From Sphingomonadaceae bacterium (GTDB lineage: Bacteria > Pseudomonadota > Alphaproteobacteria > Sphingomonadales > Sphingomonadaceae), in NCBI GenBank assembly GCA_029268145.1, contig JAJUHA010000020.1, forward strand, positions 1-38,599: a DNA stretch of 38,599 nt. Direction: 5' to 3'. Below the pieces are notes generated by a model. It saw nothing but the letters and a program-made list of their open reading frames with translations, made no database searches and was not told the DNA's origin. The position numbers and the translations under genes were made by a program. Positions 27,660-36,990 of the stretch are shown here, in pieces (within the stretch, counting starts at the first letter, position 1; each line of letters starts with the position of its first letter).

Positions 27660-28709
27660 ATGGCAACGCTCGCCCACACGCCGGTTCGGCCCGCCGCGGC
27701 GGCCGCGAGGCCGCGGGCCCTGGCGCACTGGCTGTTGGCGGTTGCCGGCCTCGTGGTGCTGATGGTGCTTGTCGGCGGCATCACCCGGCTCACCGAATCC
27801 GGCCTGTCGATCACCGAGTGGAAACCGGTCACCGGCGCGATCCCCCCGCTTTCGGACGCCGCGTGGCAGGCCGAGTTCGCCAAGTATCGCCAGACCTACC
27901 AGTATGCCGCAGCCAATGCCGGCATGACGCTCTCCGCGTTCAAGCTCATCTATTTCTGGGAATGGTTCCACCGCGTCCTGGGCCGCTTGATCGGGCTTGC
28001 CTTCGCGCTGCCGCTGGCCTGGTTCTGGCTCCAGCGGGCCATCCCCCGCGGCTATCATGCGCGCCTCCTTGCCCTCCTCGCACTGGGCGGGCTGCAGGGC
28101 GCCATCGGCTGGTGGATGGTGACCTCGGGCCTGTGGTCGGGCACGGCGGTCAGCCATGTCCGGCTCGCCGTCCACCTGCTCACCGCGCTCGTCATCCTGG
28201 GTGGCCTCGTCTGGACCGCGCTCGACCTGCGCGCGCTCGCGGAACACCCGGCCGCCCGACCGGCGCGGCTCTCCCCGACGGCGCTGGTGGCGATGGGGGT
28301 CCTCGTCGTCCAGCTTCTGCTCGGCGCGTGGGTGGCGGGGCTGCGGGCGGGCCATGTCGCCGCGACCTGGCCGCTGATGAACGGCGCCTTCTTTCCCGAG
28401 GGCGTCACCTGGATCGGCTGGCGCACCTTCGTCGACGATCCGTTCCTCACCCATTTCCTCCATCGCTGGTGGGCCTTCGTGGCCGTCGCGGCGCTGGTGG
28501 TGCTGGCGCGCCGCGCCCGCGCCGCCGGCGATCGCGCCGCCTCGGTCGCGCTGCACACGGCGTTCGGCGTGCAGGTGCTGCTCGGGATCGCGACCGTCAT
28601 GCTCGCCATGCCGCTGTGGGCGGCAGCCGCCCACCAGGGGGTGGGCGCGCTGGTGGTGGCGACGACCGCCTGGGCGGCGCACGCATGCGGCCGAGCGCGC
28701 GCTCGATGA
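27660..28709 (+). CDS. ctaA: Heme A synthase (COX15/CtaA)
   Basis: 349-residue membrane protein with about eight spans that oxidises the C8 methyl of heme O to make heme A for cytochrome oxidase. The four conserved heme-ligand histidines are visible in HRVLGRLIG, HLLTALVIL, HRWWAF and HQGVGALVV. GGITRLTESGLSITEWKPV is the hallmark first loop. The ATG at 27660 is chosen over an in-frame start 72 bases upstream by homology and the -10 position. It is divergent from psd; cutA follows after 10 bases. Confidence 0.95.
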   Translation: MATLAHTPVRPAAAAARPRALAHWLLAVAGLVVLMVLVGGITRLTESGLSITEWKPVTGAIPPLSDAAWQAEFAKYRQTYQYAAANAGMTLSAFKLIYFWEWFHRVLGRLIGLAFALPLAWFWLQRAIPRGYHARLLALLALGGLQGAIGWWMVTSGLWSGTAVSHVRLAVHLLTALVILGGLVWTALDLRALAEHPAARPARLSPTALVAMGVLVVQLLLGAWVAGLRAGHVAATWPLMNGAFFPEGVTWIGWRTFVDDPFLTHFLHRWWAFVAVAALVVLARRARAAGDRAASVALHTAFGVQVLLGIATVMLAMPLWAAAAHQGVGALVVATTAWAAHACGRARAR

Positions 28710-28719
28710 GGCGCGCCCG

Positions 28720-29043
28720 ATGAGCGGGCTGGTCTCGGTCTTCGTCGTCTTCGCAAGCCACGCCGAGGCCGAGCGGATCGCCCGCGAGGTGGTCGGCGAG
28801 CGGCTGGCGGCCTGCGCCAATATCCTCGGCCCGTGCCGCTCCATCTACCGCTGGCAGGGCCGGATCGAGGAGGCCGAGGAAGTACCGGCGCTCTTCAAGG
28901 TGGCGGCCGACAGGGCCGAGGCACTCATCGCGGCGATCGCCGGCCGGCACAGCTATGCCGTGCCGGCGATCACGGTCTGGCCGGTCGATCGCGCGTTCGA
29001 GGCCTATGCCGCCTGGGTGCGGCTGGAGACCGGCGAGGCCTGA
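28720..29043 (+). CDS. cutA: Divalent-cation tolerance protein CutA
   Basis: 107-residue trimeric ferredoxin-like protein, normal length. Family blocks: VFVVFASHAEAERIAREVV, ERLAACANILGPCRSIYRW with the conserved Cys, and EVPALFKVAADRAEAL. The molecular role is unsettled; it has been linked to copper and other divalent cations and, here, sits directly behind heme A synthase, also a respiratory-metal gene. Probably co-transcribed with it. Confidence 0.93.
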   Translation: MSGLVSVFVVFASHAEAERIAREVVGERLAACANILGPCRSIYRWQGRIEEAEEVPALFKVAADRAEALIAAIAGRHSYAVPAITVWPVDRAFEAYAAWVRLETGEA

Positions 29044-29081
29044 GGTAACATAATACCACAGCGCCTTGCCATCGTCTTTTC

Positions 29082-29110
29082 TTGACCTTGGCCGGGACAA
29101 TGGCTAACCG
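29082..29110 (+). promoter_or_regulatory. Promoter of rplM-rpsI
   Basis: TTGACC (29082-29087), 17-base spacer, TAACCG (29105-29110). The leader of about 23 bases contains GAGAGAGA before the ATG. An AT-rich stretch (29045-29058) lies just upstream, after the cutA stop. Confidence 0.5.
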
Positions 29111-29139
29111 GCGCGCCTCCATCGGACGAGAGAGAGACG

Positions 29140-29613
29140 ATGCTCACGCGAAGCACGGCGTCCGCCAGGCCGGCGGACGTCACCAAGAAGTGGATCCTGA
29201 TCGACGCCGACGGCCTCGTCGTCGGCCGGCTTGCCACGATCGTCGCCAACCGGCTGCGGGGCAAGCACAAGGCCCAGTTCAGCCCGCATGTCGACTGTGG
29301 CGACAATGTCATCGTGATCAACGCCGAGAAGGTGCGGTTCACCGGCCGCAAGGCGACCCAGAAGCTCTACTACCGCCACACCGGCTTCCCCGGCGGAATC
29401 AAGGAGGTGCGGGCAGACAAGCTGCTCGAGGGCCGTTTCCCCGAGCGGGTCATCGAGAAGGCGGTGGAGCGGATGATCCCGCGCGGCCCGCTCGGCCGGC
29501 AGCAGATGCGCAACCTGCGGGTCTTCAAGGGGCCCGAGCATCCGCACGCGGCCCAGAACCCCGAAATCCTCGATGTCGCGGCGATGAACCGCAAGAACAA
29601 GGTGAGCGCATGA
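29140..29613 (+). CDS. rplM: 50S ribosomal protein L13
   Basis: 157 residues. After an about 15-residue N-terminal extension the L13 core follows: [52 protein letters not shown], and the C-terminal [19 protein letters not shown]. It binds 23S rRNA early in 50S assembly. It overlaps rpsI by four bases (ATGA), the usual L13-S9 operon. Confidence 0.97.
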   Translation: MLTRSTASARPADVTKKWILIDADGLVVGRLATIVANRLRGKHKAQFSPHVDCGDNVIVINAEKVRFTGRKATQKLYYRHTGFPGGIKEVRADKLLEGRFPERVIEKAVERMIPRGPLGRQQMRNLRVFKGPEHPHAAQNPEILDVAAMNRKNKVSA

Positions 29614-30095
29614 GCGAGACCCTCGACACCCTCGCCGGCCTCGGTGCGGCCGCGGCGGACACGCGCGCGTCCGAGCCGGTGGCGCTTCGGCCGCAGATCC
29701 TCGACAAGTTCGGGCGCGCCTATGCGACCGGGCGCCGGAAGGACGCCGTGGCCCGGGTCTGGCTCAAGCCGGGCTCCGGCCGGATCGAAGTGAACGGGCG
29801 CGACCAGTCGGTCTATTTCGCCCGGCCGACGCTCCGGCTCATCATCAACCAGCCCTTCGACGTGGCGGAACGGCGCGGCCAGTATGACGTGGTGGCGACC
29901 GTGTCCGGTGGCGGCCTTTCCGGCCAGGCCGGCGCCGTGAAGCACGGGATCGCCCAGGCGCTCACCCGCTATGAGCCGGCGCTGCGGACGGTGGTGAAGC
30001 AGGCCGGCTTCCTGACCCGCGACAGCCGCGTCGTCGAGCGGAAGAAGTACGGCAGGCGGAAGGCCCGCCGCAGCTTCCAGTTCTCGAAGCGCTAG
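29610..30095 (+). CDS. rpsI: 30S ribosomal protein S9
   Basis: 161 residues. The first 35 or so form an extension common in alphaproteobacteria. The S9 core runs from [20 protein letters not shown] to the conserved basic C-terminal tail [17 protein letters not shown], which reaches the P-site tRNA. Translationally coupled to rplM. Confidence 0.97.
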   Translation: MSETLDTLAGLGAAAADTRASEPVALRPQILDKFGRAYATGRRKDAVARVWLKPGSGRIEVNGRDQSVYFARPTLRLIINQPFDVAERRGQYDVVATVSGGGLSGQAGAVKHGIAQALTRYEPALRTVVKQAGFLTRDSRVVERKKYGRRKARRSFQFSKR

Positions 30096-30103
30096 GCCGG
30101 GCA

Positions 30104-30126
30104 GCGCCGGCAGGGTGCGCCGGCGC
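30104..30126 (+). terminator. Hairpin after rpsI
   Basis: GCGCCGGC (30104-30111) and GCCGGCGC (30119-30126) form a perfect 8-base-pair stem with a 7-base loop, starting 8 bases after the rpsI stop. No T-tract follows, as is common in GC-rich genomes. Confidence 0.5.
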
Positions 30127-30209
30127 GGTGCCGCAGAGCATCGCGCCGTCCGCATTCCGGGCCCCGCAGTGGGCCACCGCTTGGAGTGAGCCGGTTGCGG
30201 TCGGGTGGC

Positions 30210-30238
30210 TTGGCCGCGCGCCAGGCCGCGCCTAGATG
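30210..30238 (+). promoter_or_regulatory. Promoter of the dsbD-redoxin operon (leaderless)
   Basis: TTGGCC (30210-30215), 17-base spacer, TAGATG (30233-30238), then 6 bases to ATG 30245. This favours the second ATG over the one at 30236, which lies inside the -10. Confidence 0.55.
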
Positions 30239-30244
30239 GGGCCC

Positions 30245-32335
30245 ATGCTGGCCCGACTGCTGCTGCTTCTCGCCCTGCTGCTCCCGCTCGGCCATGGCAC
30301 GGCGGTGGCGACGAACGTCTCCCAGCAGCCGAACACGCGAGTCGAGCTCCTCGCCGAATCGCGCACGCCGCGCGCCGGCGGGACGGTCACGCTCGCCCTT
30401 TCCATGACGGCGCGGCCGGGCTGGCACACCTACTGGCGCAACCCGGGCGAGGCCGGGATCGAGACGCGCGCCGAGTGGCGCGTGCCGGAGGGCGCGCGTG
30501 TCTCCGGCTTCCGCTACCCGGTGCCGAAGACCTACCTCGTCGGCGGGATCATGAACCACGTCTTCGAGGGCGAGGCGGTGCTGCTCGCCGAGCTTGCGGT
30601 TCCCGCCGGCGCGACGGGCCCGCTGCCGGTTGCCGTGAAGCTCGACTGGCTGGTGTGCGACGACAAGGTCTGCGTGCCCGAATCGGCCGAGCTCGCGCTG
30701 CCGCTTTCGATCGGCGATGGCGCGCCCGACCCGGCGATTGCGGCGCGCTTCGCCGCCGCTCGCGCCGCCCTCCCGCGCGCGCTTCCCGAAGCGGGCAGCT
30801 TCGAGCGCGCCGACGGCCGCTTCCGGCTGAAGGCGCCGGTCTCGCCCGAAGCTGTGCGCAGCGCCCATTTCTTCCCGCTGCGCCACGATGTGCTGCTGCT
30901 CTCGGCGCCGCAGCGCCTTGGCGCGCTGGATGGTGCGCTCGTCATCGAAACCCAGGCGTCCGCCGATCCGGGTCCGCCCGCGCCCGAGATCGAGGGCGTG
31001 CTCCGCGTGGAGCGGGCGGATGGCACGGTGCTCGGGTTCGATCTCAAGCTCGCCGAAGGCCGGGTTCCCCCCGCCCAGCCCCTGGCGCCGGAGCCGAGGC
31101 CCGCGACGGGGGCGACCTTCTGGTCGGCCCTGGGTCTCGCGCTTCTCGGTGGCCTTCTGCTCAACCTGATGCCCTGCGTCTTTCCGATCCTCAGCCTGAA
31201 GGCGATGAGCCTGGCCCGGGCCGGAACGTCAGAGACGGCGGCGCGCGTCGAGGGGCTGGCCTATGCCGGCGGGGTCATCCTTTCCTGCATGGTCCTTGGC
31301 GCGATCGCGATCGCCCTCGCCCGCGCCGGCGAGGGCGCGGGCTGGGCCTTCCAGCTTCAGGATCCCCGGGTCATCCTCCTCCTGCTGCTGCTCGTGCTCG
31401 CGATCGGGCTCAACTTCGCCGGGCTGTTCGAGTTCAGCACGGCAAGCGCCGGCATCGGCTCCGGCCTCGCGGCAAGGCCGGGCGCGCCCGGCGCCTTTGC
31501 GACCGGAGCGCTCGCGGCCTTCGTGGCGACGCCCTGCACCGGCCCCTTCATGGCCGGAGCGCTCGGCGCCGCCCTCGTCCTTCCGGCGGCGGCCGGCCTT
31601 GCCGTGTTCGCGGGCCTGGGGCTGGGCCTCGCCCTCCCTTTCCTGCTCGTCGGCTTCGTGCCGACGCTGCGCCGCGCGCTGCCCCGTCCCGGGCCGTGGA
31701 TGCAGAGCTTCCGCCGGATCCTTGCCGTCCCCATGCTGCTCACCGCCGTGGCGCTGGCCTGGGTGCTGGGCCGGCAGGCCGGCGTGAATGCGCTGGCCTT
31801 CGGCCTTCTGGCCGCGCTGGTCGTCGCGCTCGGCCTCTGGTGGGCGGGGCTGCGGCAGAGCCGGCTCCGCTCCGCTGCGCTTCCCGTCGCCGTTGCGCTC
31901 GTCGCGGCCCTGGCCGCGCCCCTTGCCCTTCCCCGCCTGGCGACACGCGGCGCCGCCGCGGCCGCCGTGGCGCCCGACGGGCTTGCCGGTGTCCCCTTCT
32001 CTCCGGCTGCCCTGCGCGATCTCACCGACCGGCGCGCACCCACCTTCCTCTACTTCACGGCCGACTGGTGCATCACCTGCAAGGTCAACGAGCGCGGCGC
32101 GCTCGCCAGCCCGCGCGTGGCCGAGCGGTTCCGCGATGCAGGGATTACGGTCATGGTCGGCGACTGGACCCGGCCCGACCCGGAGATCGCCCGCTTCCTC
32201 GAGGCCCGCGGCCGCGCCGGGATCCCGCTCTACCTTTTCTACGGGGCGGATGGCTCGGAGAGGGAACTGCCGCAGATCCTGACCGTGGACATGCTCACCA
32301 GCCTCGCAACCCCCGGTTCATCGAAGGGAGCCTAG
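30245..32335 (+). CDS. dsbD: Protein-disulfide reductase, DsbD/ScsB-like
   Basis: 696-residue three-domain protein that moves electrons from cytoplasmic thioredoxin to periplasmic thiol partners. The signal peptide MLARLLLLLALLLPLGHG is followed by an exported domain of the ScsB type (PGWHTYWRNPGEAG, WLVCDDKVCVPES). An eight-span CcdA-like core carries the two transport cysteines (LMPCVFP and ATPCTGP). The C-terminal thioredoxin fold has C609ITC612 in DWCITCKVNERG. The start at 30245 is set by the promoter. The redoxin gene downstream is a plausible client: its ribosome binding site overlaps this stop codon. Confidence 0.92.
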   Translation: MLARLLLLLALLLPLGHGTAVATNVSQQPNTRVELLAESRTPRAGGTVTLALSMTARPGWHTYWRNPGEAGIETRAEWRVPEGARVSGFRYPVPKTYLVGGIMNHVFEGEAVLLAELAVPAGATGPLPVAVKLDWLVCDDKVCVPESAELALPLSIGDGAPDPAIAARFAAARAALPRALPEAGSFERADGRFRLKAPVSPEAVRSAHFFPLRHDVLLLSAPQRLGALDGALVIETQASADPGPPAPEIEGVLRVERADGTVLGFDLKLAEGRVPPAQPLAPEPRPATGATFWSALGLALLGGLLLNLMPCVFPILSLKAMSLARAGTSETAARVEGLAYAGGVILSCMVLGAIAIALARAGEGAGWAFQLQDPRVILLLLLLVLAIGLNFAGLFEFSTASAGIGSGLAARPGAPGAFATGALAAFVATPCTGPFMAGALGAALVLPAAAGLAVFAGLGLGLALPFLLVGFVPTLRRALPRPGPWMQSFRRILAVPMLLTAVALAWVLGRQAGVNALAFGLLAALVVALGLWWAGLRQSRLRSAALPVAVALVAALAAPLALPRLATRGAAAAAVAPDGLAGVPFSPAALRDLTDRRAPTFLYFTADWCITCKVNERGALASPRVAERFRDAGITVMVGDWTRPDPEIARFLEARGRAGIPLYLFYGADGSERELPQILTVDMLTSLATPGSSKGA

Positions 32336-32345
32336 GAGAATGCGC

Positions 32346-32951
32346 ATGAAGACCGCCCTCATGTCCGTCGCGGCCGCCGCCGCCCTCGTCGCCAGCGGCC
32401 CTGCGCTTGCCTCGGCCACCGTCGGCCAGCCGGCGCCCGCCTTCTCGGCAACCGACAGCAACGGCAGGTCGCGCAGCCTCGCCGACTTCCGCGGCAAGAC
32501 CGTGGTTCTCGAATGGTTCAACCCGGAATGCCCCTTTGTGCAGAAATTCTACCAGCCGGGCGCGATGCAGAAGCTCCAGGCGGACGCGGCCAAGGCCGGC
32601 GTGGTCTGGCTTACCATCAACAGCGGCGCACCCGGCAAGCAGGGGCATCTGAGCCCGGCCGAGGCCAATGCCTTCATCCGCGCCAACGGCGTCGCGTCTG
32701 CCGCCTATCTGCCCGACCCGTCGGGCACGATCGGCCGGGCCTATGACGCGCGGACCACGCCGCACATGTTCGTCATCGACCCCAGGGGCACGCTCGTCTA
32801 CGCCGGCGGCATCGACGACATCCAGTCGGCCAACAGCAGCGATATCGCCAAGGCGTGGAACCATGTGACCGCGGCCCTCGCGGATGTCCAGGCCGGCCGC
32901 CCCGTCGGCACGCCGACCAGCCGCCCCTATGGCTGCTCGGTGAAATACTGA
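32346..32951 (+). CDS. Periplasmic thioredoxin-like redoxin/peroxiredoxin
   Basis: 201 residues. Signal peptide MKTALMSVAAAAALVASG, cleaved after ALA. The AhpC/TSA-like fold has C62 in the WFNPECPFVQKFY motif and a second cysteine, C197, in the C-terminal YGCSVKY, suggesting a two-cysteine mechanism rather than a CxxC. A cis-Pro TTPHMFVID is present. AGGAG sits 7 bases before ATG 32346; the ATG at 32340 is too close. Caulobacter ScsB is reported to reduce peroxiredoxin-like periplasmic partners, so a DsbD-to-redoxin peroxide defence pair is a reasonable inference. Confidence 0.85.
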   Translation: MKTALMSVAAAAALVASGPALASATVGQPAPAFSATDSNGRSRSLADFRGKTVVLEWFNPECPFVQKFYQPGAMQKLQADAAKAGVVWLTINSGAPGKQGHLSPAEANAFIRANGVASAAYLPDPSGTIGRAYDARTTPHMFVIDPRGTLVYAGGIDDIQSANSSDIAKAWNHVTAALADVQAGRPVGTPTSRPYGCSVKY

Positions 32952-32993
32952 CCCCGGGGCCGCGCAGCCCGGCACCCTGACGCTTGTGGCGAG

Positions 32994-33022
32994 GTGGCGC
33001 GCGCGGCGGGATCGGCTAGCCT
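32994..33022 (+). promoter_or_regulatory. Promoter of the NTF2-like/EthD pair (leaderless)
   Basis: GTGGCG (32994-32999), 17-base spacer, TAGCCT (33017-33022), then 6 bases to ATG 33029. Weak -35, well-placed -10. Confidence 0.35.
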
Positions 33023-33028
33023 CGCTTC

Positions 33029-33436
33029 ATGACCGGCCCCGATCTCGACACGCTCGTCGCCCGCTGGCGCGCCTATGTGGCAAGCCAGGACCACCGCCTC
33101 CTGTGGGACTGGCTTCACCCCGATGCCGTGTTCGAGAGCCCGGTCGTCCACACGCCGCAGCGCGGGCGCGACATCACCTACCGCTATCTGACGAGCGCCG
33201 ACACGGTGCTCGGCGGCCCGGGCTTCACCTATGTCGGCGAATGGCGTGGTGCGGACAGCGTCGTCCTCGAGTTCACCACTGTCGTCGAGGGCCTCACCGT
33301 CAATGGCATCGACATGATCCGCTTCGACTCCGAGGGGCGGATCCTCCACTTCAAGGTGATGGTGCGGCCGCTCAAGGCCATCAACCTGCTCCACCGGCTG
33401 ATGGGCGAGCAGCTCCAGAAGCTGGCGAACGCCTGA
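33029..33436 (+). CDS. NTF2-like (SnoaL-type) protein
   Basis: 135 residues with the cone-shaped NTF2-like fold: an N-terminal helix (LVARWRAYVASQDHRLLWDW), the LHPDAVFESPVVHTPQRGRD strand-turn and the IDMIRFDSEGRILHFKVMVRP end. Members act as small isomerases, hydrolases or binding proteins; the substrate is unknown. There is no signal peptide. Its stop overlaps the start of the EthD gene by one base (TGATG), so the two are coupled. Confidence 0.8.
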   Translation: MTGPDLDTLVARWRAYVASQDHRLLWDWLHPDAVFESPVVHTPQRGRDITYRYLTSADTVLGGPGFTYVGEWRGADSVVLEFTTVVEGLTVNGIDMIRFDSEGRILHFKVMVRPLKAINLLHRLMGEQLQKLANA

Positions 33437-33807
33437 TGCTGAAGCTCATCTATGCGCTCGCCCGCAGGGAGGGGATGAGCCGCGAGGCGTTCCAGCACTA
33501 CTGGCGCGAGGTGCACGCCCCCCTCGTCGCTGCCGCCGCGCCTGCGCTCGGCATCCGCCGCTACGTCCAGTCCCACAGCGTCGCGACCGCGCTCGACGGC
33601 GCGCTGCAGGAGAGCCGGTCGCTGGCCCAGCCCCCCTTCGATGGCCATGCCGAGCTCTGGTTCGACAGTGTCGAGGCGATCGAGGCCGCGCTCGCAACCC
33701 CCGAAGGCCAGGCGGCAGCGCAGCGCCTGCTCGAGGACGAGGCGCGGTTCATCGACTTCTCGAGAAGCCGGATGGTGCTGGCGCACGAGCACCCGGTCGT
33801 CGGCTGA
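33436..33807 (+). CDS. EthD-domain protein
   Basis: 123 residues of ferredoxin-like EthD fold. LIYALARREGMSREAFQHYW followed by REVHAPLVAAAAPALGIRRY is the typical signature (R-x-H-x-P-L). EthD proteins are small dimeric alpha+beta barrels often encoded with oxygenases or dehydratases; the coupled NTF2-like gene suggests a small two-step modification of one metabolite, which is inference. It ends 33 bases before the convergent aspS. Confidence 0.85.
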   Translation: MLKLIYALARREGMSREAFQHYWREVHAPLVAAAAPALGIRRYVQSHSVATALDGALQESRSLAQPPFDGHAELWFDSVEAIEAALATPEGQAAAQRLLEDEARFIDFSRSRMVLAHEHPVVG

Positions 33808-33818
33808 GCGGATCGCCC

Positions 33819-33840
33819 GCGCCGGGCTCCCGGCCGGCGC
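33819..33840. terminator. Hairpin between convergent EthD and aspS
   Basis: GCGCCGG (33819-33825) pairs with CCGGCGC (33834-33840) across an 8-base loop, filling the gap between two convergent stop codons. Probably a bidirectional stop; no T-tract. Confidence 0.45.
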
Positions 33841-35655
33841 TCAGGCCCTGGCCGGTGTGACCACCCGGATCGAAAGCTCGCGAAGCTGCCGCTCGGAAAC
33901 GGGCGAGGGTGCCCCCATCATGAGGTCTTCGGCCTTCTGGTTCATGGGGAAGACCACGACTTCGCGCAGGTTGGGCTCGTCGGCGAGCAGCATGACGATC
34001 CGGTCCACGCCCGGCGCCGAGCCGCCATGGGGTGGCGCGCCATAGCGCAGCGCATTGAGCATGCCGCCGAACTCGCGCTCGACATCGGCCGCCTCGTAGC
34101 CGGCGATCGCGAAGGCCTTCAGCATGATGTCCGGCCTGTGGTTGCGGATCGCTCCCGACGACAGCTCGACCCCGTTGCAGACGATGTCATACTGGAAGGC
34201 GCGGATGGCCAGCGGATCCTGCGTCTCGAGCGCCTCCAGCCCCCCCTGCGGCATCGAGAAGGGATTGTGGGAGAATTCGATCCGTCCCGTCTCGGGGTTG
34301 CGCTCGTACATCGGGAAATCGACGATCCAGCAGAAGCGGAAGGCGCCTCTCTCGACCAGGCCGAGCTGCTCGCCGACGCGGGCGCGCGCCAGGCCGGCGA
34401 GCTTCGCCGCGTCCGCCTCGCTGCCGGCGGCGAAGAAGCAGCCATCGTCCGGCCCGAGACCAAGCGCCCTGTAGAGCGCGGCCATCGCGTCCTCGCCATG
34501 GTTCTTCGCGATCGGGCCGCCGAACTCGCCGCCCTTGCGGGTGACATAGCCAAGACCGGCGAAGCCTTCGGCGCGGGCCCATTCGTTCATGTCGTCGAAG
34601 AACCTGCGGCTCTGGCCCGCCGTCCCGGGCGCGGGAATGGCGCGCACCACCCCCCCGTCCGCGACGATCCGCGCGAACAGGCCGAAGCCCGAGCCGCGGA
34701 AATGATCGCTGGCGTCGGCGATCCGCAGCGGGTTGCGCAGATCGGGCTTGTCGGAGCCGTAGCGGAGCAGCGCCTCGGCATAGGGGATGCGCGGGAAGGG
34801 CGGCGGCGTGACCAGCCAGGGGACCGCGCGGCGGAAGCCGGCGAATTCCTCGAACACCCCGGCGAGCACCGGCTCGATCGCGGCGAACACATCCTCCTGC
34901 GTGACGAAGCTCATCTCGAAGTCGAGCTGGTAGAATTCGCCCGGCGACCGGTCGGCGCGGGCGTCCTCGTCGCGAAAGCAGGGCGCGATCTGGAAATAGC
35001 GGTCGAAGCCGGCGACCATCAGCAGCTGCTTGAACATCTGCGGCGCCTGCGGCAGCGCGTAGAACTTCCCCGGGTGGAGCCGCGACGGCACGAGGAAGTC
35101 GCGCGCCCCCTCGGGCGAGGAGGCCGTCAAGATCGGGGTCTGGAACTCGGTGAAGCCGGCTTCGATCATCCGCCGGCGGAGCGAGGCGATGACGGCCGAG
35201 CGCAGCATGATGTTCTGGTGCAGCCGCTCGCGCCTCAGGTCGAGGAACCGGTACTTGAGGCGGATCTCCTCCGGATAGTCCGCTTCGGTTGCAACCGGCA
35301 TGGGAAGCTCGGCCGCTTCCGACTGCACCACCACCTCGCGCACCCGCACCTCGACGGCCCCGGTCGGCAGCGCGGGATTGACCGTCTCCGGCGTGCGGGC
35401 CACGACCTCGCCGGTCACCGTCACGACCGATTCGAGCCGCAGATGCTCGAGTGCGGCGAGTGCGTCCGATCCGGCCATGGCGACCAGCTGGGTCAGCCCG
35501 AAATGATCGCGCAGGTCGACGAACAGCAGGCTGCCATGGTCGCGCCGGCGATGAATCCAGCCGGAGAGCCGGACGGTCTGGCCGACATGATCGGTGCGGA
35601 GTTCGGCGCAGTGGTGCGTCCGGTAGGGCGGGAGCGTGGCGGGGGAAGGGGACAT
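33841..35655 (-). CDS. aspS: Aspartyl-tRNA synthetase
   Basis: 604-residue bacterial-type class II synthetase. The OB-fold anticodon-binding domain ([20 protein letters not shown]) is followed by motif 2 ([20 protein letters not shown]), an inserted GAD domain in the middle, and motif 3 ([14 protein letters not shown]). The start is ATG 35655; an in-frame extension upstream lacks homology. Whether it is discriminating or also charges tRNA-Asn cannot be told here. It is divergent from rnd with overlapping -35 elements. Confidence 0.96.
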   Translation of the reverse strand: MSPSPATLPPYRTHHCAELRTDHVGQTVRLSGWIHRRRDHGSLLFVDLRDHFGLTQLVAMAGSDALAALEHLRLESVVTVTGEVVARTPETVNPALPTGAVEVRVREVVVQSEAAELPMPVATEADYPEEIRLKYRFLDLRRERLHQNIMLRSAVIASLRRRMIEAGFTEFQTPILTASSPEGARDFLVPSRLHPGKFYALPQAPQMFKQLLMVAGFDRYFQIAPCFRDEDARADRSPGEFYQLDFEMSFVTQEDVFAAIEPVLAGVFEEFAGFRRAVPWLVTPPPFPRIPYAEALLRYGSDKPDLRNPLRIADASDHFRGSGFGLFARIVADGGVVRAIPAPGTAGQSRRFFDDMNEWARAEGFAGLGYVTRKGGEFGGPIAKNHGEDAMAALYRALGLGPDDGCFFAAGSEADAAKLAGLARARVGEQLGLVERGAFRFCWIVDFPMYERNPETGRIEFSHNPFSMPQGGLEALETQDPLAIRAFQYDIVCNGVELSSGAIRNHRPDIMLKAFAIAGYEAADVEREFGGMLNALRYGAPPHGGSAPGVDRIVMLLADEPNLREVVVFPMNQKAEDLMMGAPSPVSERQLRELSIRVVTPARA

Positions 35656-35664
35656 GGGGCGCGC

Positions 35665-35693
35665 TTCAAGGAGGGGGCTGCCGGCTTTGTCAA
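35665..35693 (-). promoter_or_regulatory. Promoter of aspS
   Basis: Minus strand TTGACA (35693-35688), a consensus -35, 17-base spacer and CTTGAA (35670-35665) as a poor -10, 9 bases before the ATG. The -35 shares bases with the rnd -35 on the other strand. Confidence 0.4.
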
Positions 35694-35715
35694 GCATGCG
35701 GCAGCGGGCTAGGAG
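35687..35715 (+). promoter_or_regulatory. Promoter of rnd (leaderless)
   Basis: TTGTCA (35687-35692), 17-base spacer, TAGGAG (35710-35715), then 6 bases to GTG 35722. The AGGAGAGGGG that could serve as a ribosome binding site overlaps the -10, so it would not be in the mRNA if this promoter is used. Confidence 0.5.
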
Positions 35716-35721
35716 AGGGGT

Positions 35722-36990
35722 GTGAAGATCCACCCCATCATCACCCGGCAGGACGCGCTTGCCGACCTCGTGGAACGGATGCGCGGTGCCGAGTTCCTCG
35801 CCGTCGACACCGAGTTCATCCGCGAGAACAGCTACTGGCCCGAGCTCTGTCTCGTCCAGGTCGCAACGGCGGAGGATGCCGCCGTCATCGATCCGCTGGC
35901 CGACGGCCTCGACCTTCAGCCGCTGCTCGACCTTCTCCTCGATCCCTCGATCCTGAAGGTGATGCACGCGGGCTCGCAGGACATCGAGATCTTCTACAAC
36001 CTGACCGGCCAGGTTCCGCAGCCGCTGTTCGACACGCAGGTCGCGGCCATGGCGCTCGGCCTCGGCGAGCAGGCCTCCTATGCCCACCTCGTCGCCCATT
36101 TCGCCGGCCACGCGCTCGACAAGGGCGCCCGCTTCACCGACTGGGCCCGGCGCCCGCTGACCGAGCGGCAGCTCCACTATGCGATCGGGGACGTGACCCA
36201 CCTCGCCGAATTCTTCCCGCGCATGCTCGAGGCGCTGCGGACCAGCGGTCGCGGCTCCTGGCTCGACGACGAGATGGCGCGGCTGGCCGACCCGGAGAAC
36301 TACCGGGTCGACCCCGAACAGGCGTGGCAGCGGCTCAAGCTGCCCGGCCGCAAGCCCGAGCTGCTCGGGCGGCTGAAGGCGCTGGCCCGGTGGCGCGAGC
36401 TCGAGGCCATGGACAAGAATGTGCCGCGCGGCCGGATCGCCAAGGACGAGACGCTGCTCGATCTCGCTTCGCATCCGCCGGCGAGCCAGGCCGAACTTGG
36501 CCGGGTGCGGGGCCTCTCGCCGGCGTGGCAGACCAATGCCATCGGCCAGCGGCTGATGGCCGCGCTCGCCGGGGCAACGCCCTTCACCCCGCCCGAGGCC
36601 CCGGCGCGCGAGCCGCGCCCCGGCGCGGCCGCGAACTCGGCGCTGGTCGCGGATCTCCTGAAGCTCCTGCTCAAGCTGCGGGCCAAGGAGGTCGGCGTGG
36701 CGCCGCGGCTTCTCGCCCGCAGCGAGGACATGGAAGCGCTTGCCGCCGGAGTCCGCGACGGGCTTCCCATCCTCGAGGGCTGGCGGCGCGAGCTGTTCGG
36801 CGACGACGCACTCGCCCTCGTCGAGGGCCGGCTCGGCTTCCTCATCGACAAGGGCAAGGTCCGGATGCTCCCGGCCGCCAGCCTCACAGCAGGCGAAGCG
36901 CCGGCTCCAGCTGCAGCGCCTCCGCCAGCAGGCGGTGGCGCCGCGCGACCGCCTCGCCGTAGAGCGCGTCCACGGCGCGGGGAAGGCTGA
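35722..36990 (+). CDS. rnd: Ribonuclease D
   Basis: 422 residues; 3'-to-5' exoribonuclease that trims tRNA and other stable RNA ends. The DEDDy active site is complete: D29 and E31 (AVDTEF), D87 (SQDIEIF), and Y153 with D157 ([11 protein letters not shown]). An HRDC domain follows from about residue 210. The last 45 residues are Ala/Pro/Arg-rich and overlap the 3' end of ppx by 107 bases, so the tail is likely unconstrained. It starts at GTG 35722. Confidence 0.94.
   Translation: MKIHPIITRQDALADLVERMRGAEFLAVDTEFIRENSYWPELCLVQVATAEDAAVIDPLADGLDLQPLLDLLLDPSILKVMHAGSQDIEIFYNLTGQVPQPLFDTQVAAMALGLGEQASYAHLVAHFAGHALDKGARFTDWARRPLTERQLHYAIGDVTHLAEFFPRMLEALRTSGRGSWLDDEMARLADPENYRVDPEQAWQRLKLPGRKPELLGRLKALARWRELEAMDKNVPRGRIAKDETLLDLASHPPASQAELGRVRGLSPAWQTNAIGQRLMAALAGATPFTPPEAPAREPRPGAAANSALVADLLKLLLKLRAKEVGVAPRLLARSEDMEALAAGVRDGLPILEGWRRELFGDDALALVEGRLGFLIDKGKVRMLPAASLTAGEAPAPAAAPPPAGGGAARPPRRRARPRRGEG

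Noticed and set aside
29044-29139. Autoregulatory L13 leader RNA
   Set aside because: The predicted leader is only about 23 bases and shows no stable stem.
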